This document shows positions 1 through 9,232 of a stretch of DNA of 64,000 nt, one piece after another. Each line of letters begins with the position of its first letter. Position 1 is the stretch's first letter. The notes under the pieces are model-generated. The model was not told the DNA's origin. It saw only the letters and a list, made by a program, of their open reading frames with translations, and ran no database searches. Both the position numbers and the translations under genes were made by a program. Origin of the DNA: Clavibacter michiganensis (GTDB taxonomy: Bacteria; Actinomycetota; Actinomycetes; Actinomycetales; Microbacteriaceae); contig NZ_CP080437.1 in the NCBI RefSeq assembly GCF_021216655.1, positions 1 through 64,000 on the forward strand, read 5' to 3'.

Positions 1-1
1 C

Positions 2-673
2 GCGCTCGGCCACCTCGTCGACCAGGCGGTCGAGGGCCTCGTGGTCGTGGCGCCGCAGGTGCGCGTGCGCGAGGTCATCGCGAGCATGTCCCTCGACGTC
101 CCCTACGTGACCATGCAGAGCGACGGGCGCGGCGACGCCCACGACCTCTCCGTCGACCAGATCGCGGGCGCGCGCCTCGCGACGAGGCACCTGCTCGAGC
201 TCGGCCACCGCGACATCTACCACCTCGCGGGGCCGCAGGACTGGATCGAGGCGGAGGCGCGGATGCGCGGCTTCCTCGACGCGATGTCGGCCGCCGACGT
301 GCCCACGACCGCGCCCATCCTCGGCGACTGGACCGCGGAGTTCGGGTTCTACGCGGGCCGCGAGATGCTGCGCCTCCGCGACTTCACGGCGATCTTCTCC
401 AGCAACGACCAGATGGCCCTCGGGCTCATCCACGCCGTGCGCGACGCGGGCCTCGACGTGCCGGGCGACGTCAGCATCGTCGGCTTCGACGACATCCCGG
501 AGGCCGCGCACTTCTGGCCGCCGCTCACGACCGTCCGCCAGGACTTCGCCGAGGTCGGGCGCCGCTGCGTCGCGCTGCTGCTCGACGGCATGGGCGGCAC
601 GGGGGACAGGTACCGCGGCACGATCACGCCGGAGCTGGTCGTCCGCGCGTCCACCGGCCCGCCCTCATCCTGA
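2..673 (+). CDS. LacI-family transcriptional regulator, C-terminal part (probable AraR)
   Basis: The reading frame is open from the first bases of the window, so the start and the N-terminal helix-turn-helix lie upstream. What remains is the periplasmic-binding-protein-like sensor domain of a LacI/GalR repressor. It has the typical blocks GARLATRHLLELGHRDI, FSSNDQMALGL, VSIVGFDDIPEAAHFWPP and LTTVRQD, and it ends with the usual C-terminal hinge region. Its position directly before the arabinose operon, with a LacI-type palindrome between them, suggests it is the arabinose repressor. That role is inferred from context only. The first Met in frame (position 41) is internal, not a real start. 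Confidence 0.9.
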   Translation, partial: ALGHLVDQAVEGLVVVAPQVRVREVIASMSLDVPYVTMQSDGRGDAHDLSVDQIAGARLATRHLLELGHRDIYHLAGPQDWIEAEARMRGFLDAMSAADVPTTAPILGDWTAEFGFYAGREMLRLRDFTAIFSSNDQMALGLIHAVRDAGLDVPGDVSIVGFDDIPEAAHFWPPLTTVRQDFAEVGRRCVALLLDGMGGTGDRYRGTITPELVVRASTGPPSS

Positions 674-743
674 TCCGGTGGCCGCCCGGCGCCCTCCTCC
701 CCAGCCGCCGACACCCCACTTCGAGGGGGCGTGGCGTCTCGGG

Positions 744-772
744 TTGACAGGTCGATCCCGGGCGTGTGTAGA
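744..772 (+). promoter_or_regulatory. Promoter of the arabinose operon
   Basis: A consensus -35 box TTGACA lies at 744-749. With a 17-base spacer it is followed by TGTAGA at 767-772 as the -10 box. This is the only good promoter between the LacI-type gene and araB. The transcript would start near 779, so the operator at 785-802 lies just downstream of the start point. Confidence 0.7.
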
Positions 773-784
773 GTGACATCCGCT

Positions 785-802
785 GATGTGACCGTTCACA
801 TC
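785..802 (+). promoter_or_regulatory. LacI-type operator upstream of araB
   Basis: GATGTGACCGTTCACATC is an 18-base inverted repeat with perfect 7-base arms (GATGTGA/TCACATC) and a central CG. That layout is typical of LacI/GalR operators. It sits just after the promoter, where a bound repressor would block transcription of araB. The regulator is presumably the LacI-type protein encoded at 2-673. Confidence 0.7.
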
Positions 803-852
803 GGCAGGCGGTCTTCCCGGATCGCCACGCATCAGACGAAGGAGTCGATCCC

Positions 853-2556
853 GTGCCCAGCGCCCCCGTGAGCACCGCAGCCGAGGCCCAGCCCGGCGTG
901 GACACCGAGAGCTACGTCGTCGGGGTCGACTACGGAACCCTCTCCGGCCGTGCCGTCGTTGTGCGCGTCTCGGACGGCGTCGAGCTCGGCTCCGGCGTCC
1001 TCGACTACCCGCACGCGGTGATGGACGACACGCTCGCCGCGACCGGCGCGCAGCTGCCGCCCGAGTGGGCCCTGCAGGTCCCGAGCGACTACGTGGACGT
1101 GCTCAAGCAGGCCGTCCCCGCCGCCATCCGCGAGGCCGGCATCGACCCCGCCCGCGTCATCGGCATCGGCACCGACTTCACCGCGTGCACGATGGTCCCC
1201 ACGCTCGCCGACGGCACCCCGCTCAACGAGGTCGACGGATACGCCGACCGCCCGCACGCCTACGTCAAGCTCTGGAAGCACCACGCGGCGCAGTCGCACG
1301 CCGACCGCATCAACGCGCTCGCCGAGGAGCGCGGCGAGAAGTGGCTGGCCCGCTACGGCGGCCTCATCTCCAGCGAGTGGGAGTTCGCCAAGGGCCTCCA
1401 GCTGCTCGAGGAGGACCCGGAGCTGTACGGCCTCATGGAGCACTGGGTCGAGGCGGCCGACTGGATCGTGTGGCAGCTCACCGGCAGCTACGTGCGCAAC
1501 GCCTGCACCGCCGGCTACAAGGGCATCCTCCAGGACGGCGAGTACCCGACCGCTGAGTTCCTCGGCGCGCTCAACCCCGACTTCGCCGAGTTCGCCGAGG
1601 AGAAGGTCGCGCACGAGATCGGCCAGCTCGGATCCGCCGCGGGCACGCTCTCCGCCGAGGCCGCCGCCTGGACGGGCCTGCCCGAGGGCATCGCGGTCGC
1701 GGTCGGCAACGTCGACGCGCACGTCACCGCGCCGGTCGCCCGCGCCGTCGAGCCCGGCCAGATGGTCGCGATCATGGGCACCAGCACCTGCCACGTGATG
1801 AACAGCGACGTGCTCACCGAGGTCCCCGGCATGTGCGGCGTCGTCGACGGCGGGATCGTCTCGGGGCTCTACGGCTACGAGGCCGGCCAGTCCGGTGTCG
1901 GCGACATCTTCGCCTGGTACGTCAAGAACCAGGTGCCCGCGCGCTACGCCGAGGAGGCCGCGGCCGCAGGCAAGAGCGTGCACCAGCACCTCACCGACCT
2001 CGCGGCCGACCAGCCCGTCGGCGGCCACGGCCTCGTCGCGCTCGACTGGCACTCCGGCAACCGCTCGGTGCTCGTCGACCACGAGCTCTCCGGCCTCGTC
2101 ATCGGCACGACGCTCACCACCCGCACCGAGGAGGTCTACCGGGCGCTGCTCGAGGCCACCGCGTTCGGCACCCGCAAGATCGTGGAGACCTTCGCGGCCT
2201 CCGGCGTCCCCGTCACCGAGTTCATCGTCGCGGGCGGCCTGCTGAAGAACGCGTTCCTCATGCAGGCGTACAGCGACATCCTCCGCCTCCCCATCTCGGT
2301 CATCACGAGCGAGCAGGGGCCGGCGCTCGGATCCGCGATCCACGCCGCCGTCGCCGCGGGCGCCTACCCCGACGTGCGCGTCGCGGGCGACGCCATGGGC
2401 AAGGTCGAGCGCGGCAAGTACCAGCCCAGCGAGGAGCGCGCGCTCGCCTACGACCGCCTCTACGAGGAGTACTCCACGCTGCACGACCACTTCGGCCGCG
2501 GCGCCAACGACGTCATGAAGCGCCTCAAGTCGCTGAAGAGGGAGGCCCGCGCGTGA
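853..2556 (+). CDS. araB: Ribulokinase
   Basis: A 567-residue FGGY-family carbohydrate kinase that phosphorylates L-ribulose to L-ribulose 5-phosphate, the second step of L-arabinose use. The N-terminal phosphate-binding motif VGVDYGTLSGRAVVV is typical of ribulokinases. The region GTSTCHVMNS and the C-terminal FIVAGGLLKNAFLMQAYSDI block mark the two actin-like lobes. Start: GTG at 853, with an AAGGAG ribosome-binding site 8-13 bases upstream. It is the first gene of araBDA-chvE-gguAB and overlaps araD by four bases (GTGA). Length and motifs match the family. Confidence 0.96.
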   Translation: MPSAPVSTAAEAQPGVDTESYVVGVDYGTLSGRAVVVRVSDGVELGSGVLDYPHAVMDDTLAATGAQLPPEWALQVPSDYVDVLKQAVPAAIREAGIDPARVIGIGTDFTACTMVPTLADGTPLNEVDGYADRPHAYVKLWKHHAAQSHADRINALAEERGEKWLARYGGLISSEWEFAKGLQLLEEDPELYGLMEHWVEAADWIVWQLTGSYVRNACTAGYKGILQDGEYPTAEFLGALNPDFAEFAEEKVAHEIGQLGSAAGTLSAEAAAWTGLPEGIAVAVGNVDAHVTAPVARAVEPGQMVAIMGTSTCHVMNSDVLTEVPGMCGVVDGGIVSGLYGYEAGQSGVGDIFAWYVKNQVPARYAEEAAAAGKSVHQHLTDLAADQPVGGHGLVALDWHSGNRSVLVDHELSGLVIGTTLTTRTEEVYRALLEATAFGTRKIVETFAASGVPVTEFIVAGGLLKNAFLMQAYSDILRLPISVITSEQGPALGSAIHAAVAAGAYPDVRVAGDAMGKVERGKYQPSEERALAYDRLYEEYSTLHDHFGRGANDVMKRLKSLKREARA

Positions 2557-3263
2557 GCACCTACGCACCCGAGATCGAGGTCGCGGTCGCCCGCGTCCGC
2601 TCCGAGGTCTCCCGCCTGCACGGCGAGCTCGTGCGCTACGGCCTCGTGGTCTGGACCGGCGGCAACGTCTCCGGCCGCGTGCCCGGCGCCGACCTCTTCG
2701 TCATCAAGCCCTCGGGCGTCAGCTACGACGACCTCAGCCCCGAGAACATGATCCTCTGCGACCTCGACGGCAACGTGATCCCGGACACCCCCGGCTCCCG
2801 CAACGCCCCCTCGAGCGACACCGCGGCGCACGCGTACGTCTACCGCAACATGCCGGAGGTGGGCGGCGTGGTCCACACGCACTCCACCTACGCGGTGGCG
2901 TGGGCTGCGCGGCGCGAGCCGATCCCGTGCGTCATCACGGCGATGGCGGATGAGTTCGGCGGCGAGATCCCCGTCGGCCCGTTCGCGATCATCGGCGACG
3001 ACTCGATCGGCCGCGGCATCGTCGAGACGCTCACCGGGCACCGCTCGCGCGCCGTGCTGATGGCCGGTCACGGGCCCTTCACCATCGGCAAGGACGCGAA
3101 GGACGCCGTCAAGGCGGCCGTGATGGTCGAGGACGTGGCGCGCACCGTGCACATCTCCCGCCAGCTCGGCGAGCCCGCCCCCCTCCCCGCCGAGGCCGTC
3201 GACTCCCTGTTCGACCGCTACCAGAACGTCTACGGACAAGCACCCCAAGGAGCCCTGAAGTGA
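2553..3263 (+). CDS. araD: L-ribulose-5-phosphate 4-epimerase
   Basis: A 236-residue class II aldolase/epimerase converting L-ribulose 5-phosphate to D-xylulose 5-phosphate for the pentose phosphate pathway. Visible motifs are the GGNVSGR phosphate-binding loop, [10 protein letters not shown], the metal-binding [11 protein letters not shown] histidines and the late [10 protein letters not shown] block. The start is GTG at 2553, overlapping the araB stop as GTGA and preceded by GAGGGAGG. The open frame extends far upstream, but only as a shadow of araB. The same GTGA overlap joins it to araA, so the three enzymes are translationally coupled. Confidence 0.95.
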   Translation: MSTYAPEIEVAVARVRSEVSRLHGELVRYGLVVWTGGNVSGRVPGADLFVIKPSGVSYDDLSPENMILCDLDGNVIPDTPGSRNAPSSDTAAHAYVYRNMPEVGGVVHTHSTYAVAWAARREPIPCVITAMADEFGGEIPVGPFAIIGDDSIGRGIVETLTGHRSRAVLMAGHGPFTIGKDAKDAVKAAVMVEDVARTVHISRQLGEPAPLPAEAVDSLFDRYQNVYGQAPQGALK

Positions 3264-4777
3264 GCCGCATCACCACCTCCCTCGACCACTACGAGGTCTG
3301 GTTCCTCACGGGCAGCCAGAACCTCTACGGCGAGGAGACGCTCCAGCAGGTCGCCGAGCAGTCGCAGGAGATCGCCCGGCAGCTCGAGGAGGCGTCGGAC
3401 ATCCCCGTGCGCGTCGTGTGGAAGCCCGTCCTCAAGGACTCCGACAGCATCCGCCGGATGGCCCTCGAGGCCAACGCGAGCGACCGCACCATCGGCCTCA
3501 TCGCCTGGATGCACACGTTCAGCCCCGCGAAGATGTGGATCCAGGGCCTGGACGCCCTGCAGAAGCCGTTCCTGCACCTGCACACGCAGGCCAACGTCGC
3601 GCTGCCCTGGAGCAGCATCGACATGGACTTCATGAACCTCAACCAGGCCGCGCACGGCGACCGCGAGTTCGGCTACATCCAGTCGCGCCTCGGCGTCGTC
3701 CGCAAGACGGTCGTCGGCCACGTGAGCACCGAGTCCGTGCGCGCCAGCATCGGCACGTGGATGCGAGCCGCCGCCGGCTGGGCCGCGGTCCACGAGCTCA
3801 AGGTCGCCCGCTTCGGCGACAACATGCGCAACGTGGCGGTCACCGAGGGCGACAAGACGGAGGCCGAGCTCAAGTTCGGCGTCTCGGTCAACACCTGGGG
3901 CGTCAACGACCTCGTCGAGCGCGTGGACGCGGCGACCGACGCGGAGATCGACGCGCTCGTCGACGAGTACGAGACCCTCTACGACATCCAGCCCGAGCTG
4001 CGGCGCGGCGGGGAGCGCCACGGGTCGCTCCGCTACGGCGCGGCCATCGAGCTCGGCCTTCGCTCCTTCCTCGAGGAGGGCGGCTTCGGCGCCTTCACGA
4101 CGAGCTTCGAGGACCTCGGCGGCCTCCGCCAGCTCCCCGGCCTCGCCGTGCAGCGGCTCATGGCCGAGGGCTACGGCTTCGGCGCCGAGGGGGACTGGAA
4201 GACGGCCGTGCTGATCCGCGCGGCGAAGGTCATGGGCTCCGGGCTCCCGGGTGGCGCGAGCCTCATGGAGGACTACACGTACCACCTCGTCCCCGGCGAG
4301 GAGAAGATCCTGGGCGCGCACATGCTCGAGATCTGCCCCACGCTCACGACCGGCCGACCGAGCCTCGAGATCCACCCGCTCGGCATCGGCGGACGCGAGG
4401 ACCCCGTGCGCCTCGTCTTCGACACCGACCCCGGCCCCGCGGTCGTCGTCGCGATGTCGGACATGCGCGACCGCTTCCGCATCGTCGCGAACGTCGTGGA
4501 GGTCGTGCCGCTCGACGAGCCGCTCCCGAACCTGCCCGTCGCCCGCGCCGTGTGGAAGCCCGCGCCGGATCTCGCGACGAGCGCAGCGGCCTGGCTCACC
4601 GCCGGGGCCGCCCACCACACGGTCATGAGCACGCAGGTCGGCGTCGAGGTCTTCGAGGACTTCGCCGAGATCGCGCGCACCGAGCTCCTCGTCATCGACG
4701 AGGACACGACCCTCAAGGGTTTCACCAAGGAAGTCCGCTGGAACCAGGCGTACCACCGCCTGGCCCAGGGCCTGTAA
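3260..4777 (+). CDS. araA: L-arabinose isomerase
   Basis: A 505-residue cytoplasmic isomerase converting L-arabinose to L-ribulose. The length (about 500) and the motifs [54 protein letters not shown] and [10 protein letters not shown] are those of AraA. GTG at 3260 overlaps the araD stop by four bases. The order B-D-A with GTGA coupling differs from the E. coli order B-A-D. A spacer of 76 bases separates it from the binding-protein gene. Confidence 0.97.
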   Translation: MSRITTSLDHYEVWFLTGSQNLYGEETLQQVAEQSQEIARQLEEASDIPVRVVWKPVLKDSDSIRRMALEANASDRTIGLIAWMHTFSPAKMWIQGLDALQKPFLHLHTQANVALPWSSIDMDFMNLNQAAHGDREFGYIQSRLGVVRKTVVGHVSTESVRASIGTWMRAAAGWAAVHELKVARFGDNMRNVAVTEGDKTEAELKFGVSVNTWGVNDLVERVDAATDAEIDALVDEYETLYDIQPELRRGGERHGSLRYGAAIELGLRSFLEEGGFGAFTTSFEDLGGLRQLPGLAVQRLMAEGYGFGAEGDWKTAVLIRAAKVMGSGLPGGASLMEDYTYHLVPGEEKILGAHMLEICPTLTTGRPSLEIHPLGIGGREDPVRLVFDTDPGPAVVVAMSDMRDRFRIVANVVEVVPLDEPLPNLPVARAVWKPAPDLATSAAAWLTAGAAHHTVMSTQVGVEVFEDFAEIARTELLVIDEDTTLKGFTKEVRWNQAYHRLAQGL

Positions 4778-4853
4778 CACCCACACCAGGGGAGCGGATC
4801 CGGCGCAGATGCCGGGTGCGCGCCTCACAGCAGCAGTACGAAAGGACACGACC

Positions 4854-5984
4854 GTGAAGATGAAGAAGGTCCTCGTCGGCATCGCCGCCACGAGCATCGC
4901 CCTCTCCCTCGCCGCCTGCTCCGGCGGCGGCGGCGGAGGCCGCGGCGGCAGCGCCGGTGGCACCGAGGACAACAAGGGCGCCCTCGTGGGCGTCGCCATG
5001 CCCACCAAGACGAGCGAGCGCTGGGTCGACGACGGCAACAACGTCAACGACCAGCTCACCAAGCTCGGCTACAAGGTCGACCTGCAGTACGCGAACGACA
5101 AGGTGCAGGACCAGATCTCGCAGATCGAGACGATGCTCAACAAGGGCGCCAAGGCGCTCATCGTCGCGTCGATCGACGGCACCGCGCTGACCCAGGTCCT
5201 CAAGACCGCGGCCGACGACGGCGTCAAGGTCATCGCGTACGACCGCCTGATCAACGGCACCGAGGACGTCGACTACTACACGACGTTCGACAACCAGCAG
5301 GTCGGCGTGCTCCAGGGCAACTCCCTCCTGCAGGGCCTCGGTCTCGTGGACGCCGACGGCAAGGCCACCGGCAGCACCGAGAAGAAGACCATCGAGGTCT
5401 TCGCCGGCAGCCCGGACGACAACAACGCGCAGTTCTTCTACGACGGCGCGATGAGCGTCCTGAAGCCGTTCCTCGACTCCGGCCAGGTCACCATCGGCTC
5501 CGGCCAGTCGGACTTCAGCCAGGTCGCGATCCAGCAGTGGAAGCAGGAGGGCGCACAGGCCCGCATGGAGAACCTGCTCTCCGGCTCGTACCCCGGCGGC
5601 GCCAAGCCGGACGGCGTCCTCTCGCCGTACGACGGCCTGTCGCGCGGCATCATCCAGGCCCTGACCTCGGCGGGCGTCGCCAGCGACGCCATGCCGATCA
5701 TCACGGGCCAGGACGGCGAGAAGGCGTCCGACAAGCTCATCCTCGACGGCGTCCAGTACTCGACGATCTTCAAGGACACGCGCCTGCTCGGCAAGGAGGC
5801 CGTCACGATGGTCGACGACCTGCTCACCGGCGGCACGCCCGACGCTCCTGACACCTACAACAACAAGGTCAAGGACGTCCCGACCAAGCAGTTCGCCCCC
5901 GTGACCGTGACGAAGGACAACCTCGTCGAGGTCATCGTGGACAGCGGCTACTACACGCAGGACGAGATCGACAAGGGCGAGTAG
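4854..5984 (+). CDS. chvE: Sugar-binding lipoprotein of ABC transporter, ChvE family
   Basis: A 376-residue extracellular solute-binding lipoprotein, the receptor for arabinose or a related monosaccharide. It has a short N-terminal basic region and hydrophobic stretch ending in a lipobox (LSLAAC, Cys near residue 22), followed by a Gly/Ser linker. The body is the D-xylose/ribose-binding fold, with VGVAMPTKTSERW, MLNKGAKALIVASIDG, VIAYDRLI and ITGQDGEKASDKLI. The GTG at 4854 is chosen because AAAGGA lies 8-13 bases upstream; a longer open frame from 4809 has no such site. It is followed by two hairpins before the ATPase gene. The exact sugar is inferred from the operon. Confidence 0.92.
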   Translation: MKMKKVLVGIAATSIALSLAACSGGGGGGRGGSAGGTEDNKGALVGVAMPTKTSERWVDDGNNVNDQLTKLGYKVDLQYANDKVQDQISQIETMLNKGAKALIVASIDGTALTQVLKTAADDGVKVIAYDRLINGTEDVDYYTTFDNQQVGVLQGNSLLQGLGLVDADGKATGSTEKKTIEVFAGSPDDNNAQFFYDGAMSVLKPFLDSGQVTIGSGQSDFSQVAIQQWKQEGAQARMENLLSGSYPGGAKPDGVLSPYDGLSRGIIQALTSAGVASDAMPIITGQDGEKASDKLILDGVQYSTIFKDTRLLGKEAVTMVDDLLTGGTPDAPDTYNNKVKDVPTKQFAPVTVTKDNLVEVIVDSGYYTQDEIDKGE

Positions 5985-6014
5985 CCCCCACCCGCGCCGC
6001 CCCGGCGGCGCACC

Positions 6015-6083
6015 GGCCGGTCGACGCACGCGTCGACCGGCCCCCACCGGGTCGGGCCGGCCGCGCACCGCGGCCGGCCCGAC
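6015..6083 (+). terminator. Two tandem hairpins between chvE and gguA
   Basis: The first hairpin spans 6015-6042 (12-bp perfect stem, 4-base loop). The second spans 6051-6083 (15-bp perfect stem, loop CAC). There is no U-tract. Placed between the binding protein and the ATPase of one operon, they probably act as a partial terminator or as 3' protection of the upstream message, giving more receptor than permease. Confidence 0.7.
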
Positions 6084-6161
6084 TCCGGGCGGCGGTCACC
6101 CGCCGTACGCAGCACCACCGCCGGGTACCCGGCACCACCATCCACACAAGTGAGGCAGGCC

Positions 6162-7691
6162 ATGGCCAACCACATTCTCGAGATGCGCGGCATCACCAAG
6201 ACGTTCCCCGGCGTCAAGGCGCTGCAGGACGTCACTCTCGAGGTCACGCGCGGCACGTGCCACGCGATCTGCGGCGAGAACGGCGCGGGCAAGTCGACCC
6301 TGATGAAGGTCCTCTCGGGCGTCTACCCGGCCGGTTCGTACGACGGCGACATCGTGCTCGAGAACGAGGTCGTCAAGTTCTCCAGCATCCGCGACAGCGA
6401 GAAGTCGGGCGTGGTGATCATCCACCAGGAGCTCGCGCTGAGCCCCTTCCTCTCCATCGCGGAGAACATCTTCCTCGGCAACGAGATATCCAAGGGCGGC
6501 TTCATCGACTGGAACGCCACCAACGTGGAGGCCGCGAAGCTCCTCGCCCGCGTCGGGCTGAGCGACAACCCGGCCACCAAGATCGCCGACATCGGCGTGG
6601 GCAAGCAGCAGCTCGTGGAGATCGCGAAGGCCCTCTCCAAGGAGGTGAAGCTCCTCATCCTCGACGAGCCCACCGCCGCGTTGAACGACGAGGACTCCGC
6701 CCACCTGCTCGACCTGATCAAGCACCTCAAGGGCCAGGGCATCACGAGCATCATCATCAGCCACAAGCTGAACGAGATCAAGGCGATCGCCGACGCGGTG
6801 ACGATCATCCGCGACGGCAAGACCATCGAGACCCTCGACCTCGAGCGCGACTCCATCAGCGAGGAGCGCATCATCAAGGGCATGGTCGGCCGCGACCTGC
6901 AGAGCCGCTACCCCGACCGCACGCCGGACATCGGCGAGGAGATCCTCCGCATCGAGGACTGGACGGTCCACCACCCGCAGGAGCACTCCCGCGTCATCGT
7001 CGACCACGCCAACCTCAACGTCCGCGCGGGCGAGGTCGTCGGCATCGCCGGCCTCATGGGCGCGGGCCGCACCGAGCTCGCGATGAGCGTCTTCGGCCGC
7101 TCCTACGGCGCGAACATCTCCGGCAAGCTCTACAAGCGCGGCACGGAGATCCAGGCCAAGACGGTCGGCGACGCCATCAAGCACGGCATCGCCTACGCCA
7201 CCGAGGACCGCAAGCACTACGGCCTCAACCTCATCGACGACATCAAGCGCAACGTCTCCGGCGCCGCGCTGGACAAGCTGGCCAAGGCCGGCTGGGTCGA
7301 CGCGAACCAGGAGTACGTGGTGGCCGACGGCTACCGGAAGTCGATGAACATCAAGGCCCCGAGCGTGGGCGCCATCACCGGGAAGCTCTCCGGCGGCAAC
7401 CAGCAGAAGGTCGTCCTCTCCAAGTGGATGTTCTCCGACCCGGACGTGCTCATCCTCGACGAGCCCACCCGCGGCATCGACGTCGGCGCCAAGTACGAGA
7501 TCTACACGATCATCAACGCGCTCGCCGCGCAGGGGAAGGCTGTCATCGTCATCTCCAGCGAGCTGCCCGAGCTGCTCGGCATCTGCGACCGGATCTACGC
7601 CCTCTCCGCCGGGCGGATCACGGGACAGCTGCCGATCGCCGAGGCGACCCCCGAGAGCCTCATGTCCTACATGACCAAGGAAAAGGAATAG
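6162..7691 (+). CDS. gguA: Monosaccharide ABC transporter ATPase (two-domain)
   Basis: A 509-residue ATPase with two fused ABC domains, as in AraG/XylG/GguA. The N-terminal half has Walker [10 protein letters not shown], a degenerate signature ([14 protein letters not shown]) and Walker [12 protein letters not shown]. The C-terminal half has a degenerate Walker A ([10 protein letters not shown]), a full signature [14 protein letters not shown] and Walker [13 protein letters not shown]. That asymmetry is normal for the family. ATG at 6162 follows GAGGCAGG; a GTG at 6150 would add four residues. It energises import through the gguB permease, starting five bases upstream of that gene's ATG. Confidence 0.95.
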   Translation: MANHILEMRGITKTFPGVKALQDVTLEVTRGTCHAICGENGAGKSTLMKVLSGVYPAGSYDGDIVLENEVVKFSSIRDSEKSGVVIIHQELALSPFLSIAENIFLGNEISKGGFIDWNATNVEAAKLLARVGLSDNPATKIADIGVGKQQLVEIAKALSKEVKLLILDEPTAALNDEDSAHLLDLIKHLKGQGITSIIISHKLNEIKAIADAVTIIRDGKTIETLDLERDSISEERIIKGMVGRDLQSRYPDRTPDIGEEILRIEDWTVHHPQEHSRVIVDHANLNVRAGEVVGIAGLMGAGRTELAMSVFGRSYGANISGKLYKRGTEIQAKTVGDAIKHGIAYATEDRKHYGLNLIDDIKRNVSGAALDKLAKAGWVDANQEYVVADGYRKSMNIKAPSVGAITGKLSGGNQQKVVLSKWMFSDPDVLILDEPTRGIDVGAKYEIYTIINALAAQGKAVIVISSELPELLGICDRIYALSAGRITGQLPIAEATPESLMSYMTKEKE

Positions 7692-7696
7692 CACGC

Positions 7697-8884
7697 ATGT
7701 CCAGTCTCAGCAGTGTGGCGGGTTTCCTCGTCAGTCGCCTCAGGCAGATCGGCATCTTCATCGCGCTGATCGCGATCGTGGTGCTGTTCCAGATCCTCAC
7801 CGACGGGACGCTCCTCGAGCCCCGCAACGTCACGAGCATCGTCGTCCAGAACGCCTACATCCTGATCCTCGCGATCGGCATGGTGATGATCATCATCGCC
7901 GGCCACATCGACCTGTCGGTCGGTTCCGTGGTGGCCCTCATCGGCGCCGTCTCCGGCGTGTTCGCGGTGAGCTGGGGATGGCCCTGGTACATCTCCATCA
8001 TCGCGAGCCTCGTGATCGGCGGCCTCATCGGCGCCTGGCAGGGCTTCTGGGTGGCGTACGTCGGCATCCCCGCGTTCATCGTGACCCTCGCCGGCATGCT
8101 CACGTTCCGCGGCCTCGCGCAGATCGTCCTGCAGAACCGCCCCATCACGCCGTTCCCGGACGAGTACGTCTCCGTCGGCGCGGGCTTCCTGCCCGACCCC
8201 TCGGGCGGCACCTCCTACCTCGAGTGGGTCACCGTCACGCTGGGCGTGCTGGCCGCGGTCTTCCTCGTCGCGCAGCAGCTCCGCGAGCGTCGCGCCCGCG
8301 TGAAGCTCAACCTCGAGGACGAGCCCTTCGCCTGGTTCATCACCAAGCTCGCCACCATCGCGATCCTCGTGCTCGGCATCACGTACCTGCTCGCCAGCTA
8401 CCAGGGCACGCCGATCGTGCTGCTGATCCTCGCGGTCCTCGTCCTCGTCTACACGGCGGTGATGAACCGCAGCATCTTCGGTCGTCACATCTACGCCCGA
8501 GGCGGCAACCTCAACGCGGCGCAGCTGTCCGGCATCAACACCAAGCGCGTCGACTTCCTGCTCTTCGTGAACATGGGCTTCCTGGCCGCGCTCGCGGGCA
8601 TCGCCTTCACGGCCCGCAGCAACTCGGCGCTCCCCTCGGCCGGCAACGGATTCGAGCTCGACGCCATCGCCGCGGTGTTCATCGGCGGCGCGGCCGTCAC
8701 CGGCGGCATCGGCACCGTGACCGGCGCCATGATCGGTGGTCTGATCATGGGCGTGCTCAACAACGGCATGTCGCTGCTCGGCCTCGGCACGGAGTACCAG
8801 CAGCTCATCAAGGGCCTCGTGCTCCTGCTGGCCGTCGCGTTCGACGTGTTCAACAAGAGCCGCGGATCCAAGTCCGCGACCTGA
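7697..8884 (+). CDS. gguB: Monosaccharide ABC transporter permease
   Basis: A 395-residue integral membrane permease of the AraH/RbsC/XylH family with about ten hydrophobic segments. Family features include MIIIAGHIDLSVGSVVALIG near residue 60, the GIPAFIVTLAGMLTFRG stretch and the cytoplasmic loop RHIYARGGNLNAAQLSGIN, the EAA-like contact to the ATPase. ATG at 7697 sits five bases after the gguA stop, and an AAGGA site lies inside the gguA end. It is the last gene of the operon, and a strong terminator follows. Confidence 0.95.
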   Translation: MSSLSSVAGFLVSRLRQIGIFIALIAIVVLFQILTDGTLLEPRNVTSIVVQNAYILILAIGMVMIIIAGHIDLSVGSVVALIGAVSGVFAVSWGWPWYISIIASLVIGGLIGAWQGFWVAYVGIPAFIVTLAGMLTFRGLAQIVLQNRPITPFPDEYVSVGAGFLPDPSGGTSYLEWVTVTLGVLAAVFLVAQQLRERRARVKLNLEDEPFAWFITKLATIAILVLGITYLLASYQGTPIVLLILAVLVLVYTAVMNRSIFGRHIYARGGNLNAAQLSGINTKRVDFLLFVNMGFLAALAGIAFTARSNSALPSAGNGFELDAIAAVFIGGAAVTGGIGTVTGAMIGGLIMGVLNNGMSLLGLGTEYQQLIKGLVLLLAVAFDVFNKSRGSKSAT

Positions 8885-8916
8885 TCCCCCCGCAGCGCCC
8901 GCGCTGACGCTCACCC

Positions 8917-8952
8917 GGAGGGCCCGGCATCCACACGGATGCCGGGCCCTCC
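8917..8952 (+). terminator. Terminator of the arabinose operon
   Basis: A 16-bp perfect inverted repeat with an ACAC loop, 33 bases after the gguB stop. It lacks a long T-run, as is common in high-GC actinobacteria. Confidence 0.85.
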
Positions 8953-9012
8953 GTCGTCCGTCCGCTGGGGGATGCGCGAGTCCCGATCGTCGGGAGCTCC
9001 TAGGCTCCGTCC

Positions 9013-9198
9013 GTGTCGACAGCCCGCTTCGCGCTCGTGTGGGTCATCGCCTACGCGATCGTCGTGGCGTCCGCCATGGGGATGGCGCTGAGCGCGCATC
9101 GCGATCCCGTGAGCACCCTCGCGGTACCGCTGGTCATCGTGACCTGCGGTCTCGGCGTGAGCGTCGCGAAGCGGAGACGACGAGAGCCGCCCCCGTGA
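9013..9198 (+). CDS. Small predicted membrane protein
   Basis: A 61-residue protein with two hydrophobic segments (about residues 5-24 and 33-49) and a basic C-terminus (KRRRRE). The function is unknown. The start GTG at 9013 lies six bases after TAGGCT (9001-9006). That -10 box to start-codon distance marks leaderless genes elsewhere in this window, which supports the gene being real. It ends inside the hairpin at 9181-9215 and converges with xylA. I do not recognise a family. Confidence 0.6.
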   Translation: MSTARFALVWVIAYAIVVASAMGMALSAHRDPVSTLAVPLVIVTCGLGVSVAKRRRREPPP

Positions 9199-9215
9199 TC
9201 CGGGAGCGGCCCTCG
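9181..9215. terminator. Bidirectional terminator between the small membrane gene and xylA
   Basis: A long hairpin with a 15-bp stem interrupted by three mismatches and a TGATC loop. It lies between the convergent genes ending at 9198 (plus) and 9233 (minus) and overlaps the last codons of the former. Confidence 0.65.
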
Positions 9216-9232
9216 TGTCGTGCGGGTGCGAT

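Noticed and set aside
832..2568. Minus-strand frame of 578 codons opposite araB
   Set aside because: Composition is Arg/Gly/Val/Asp-rich antisense of a well-identified kinase; no family features.
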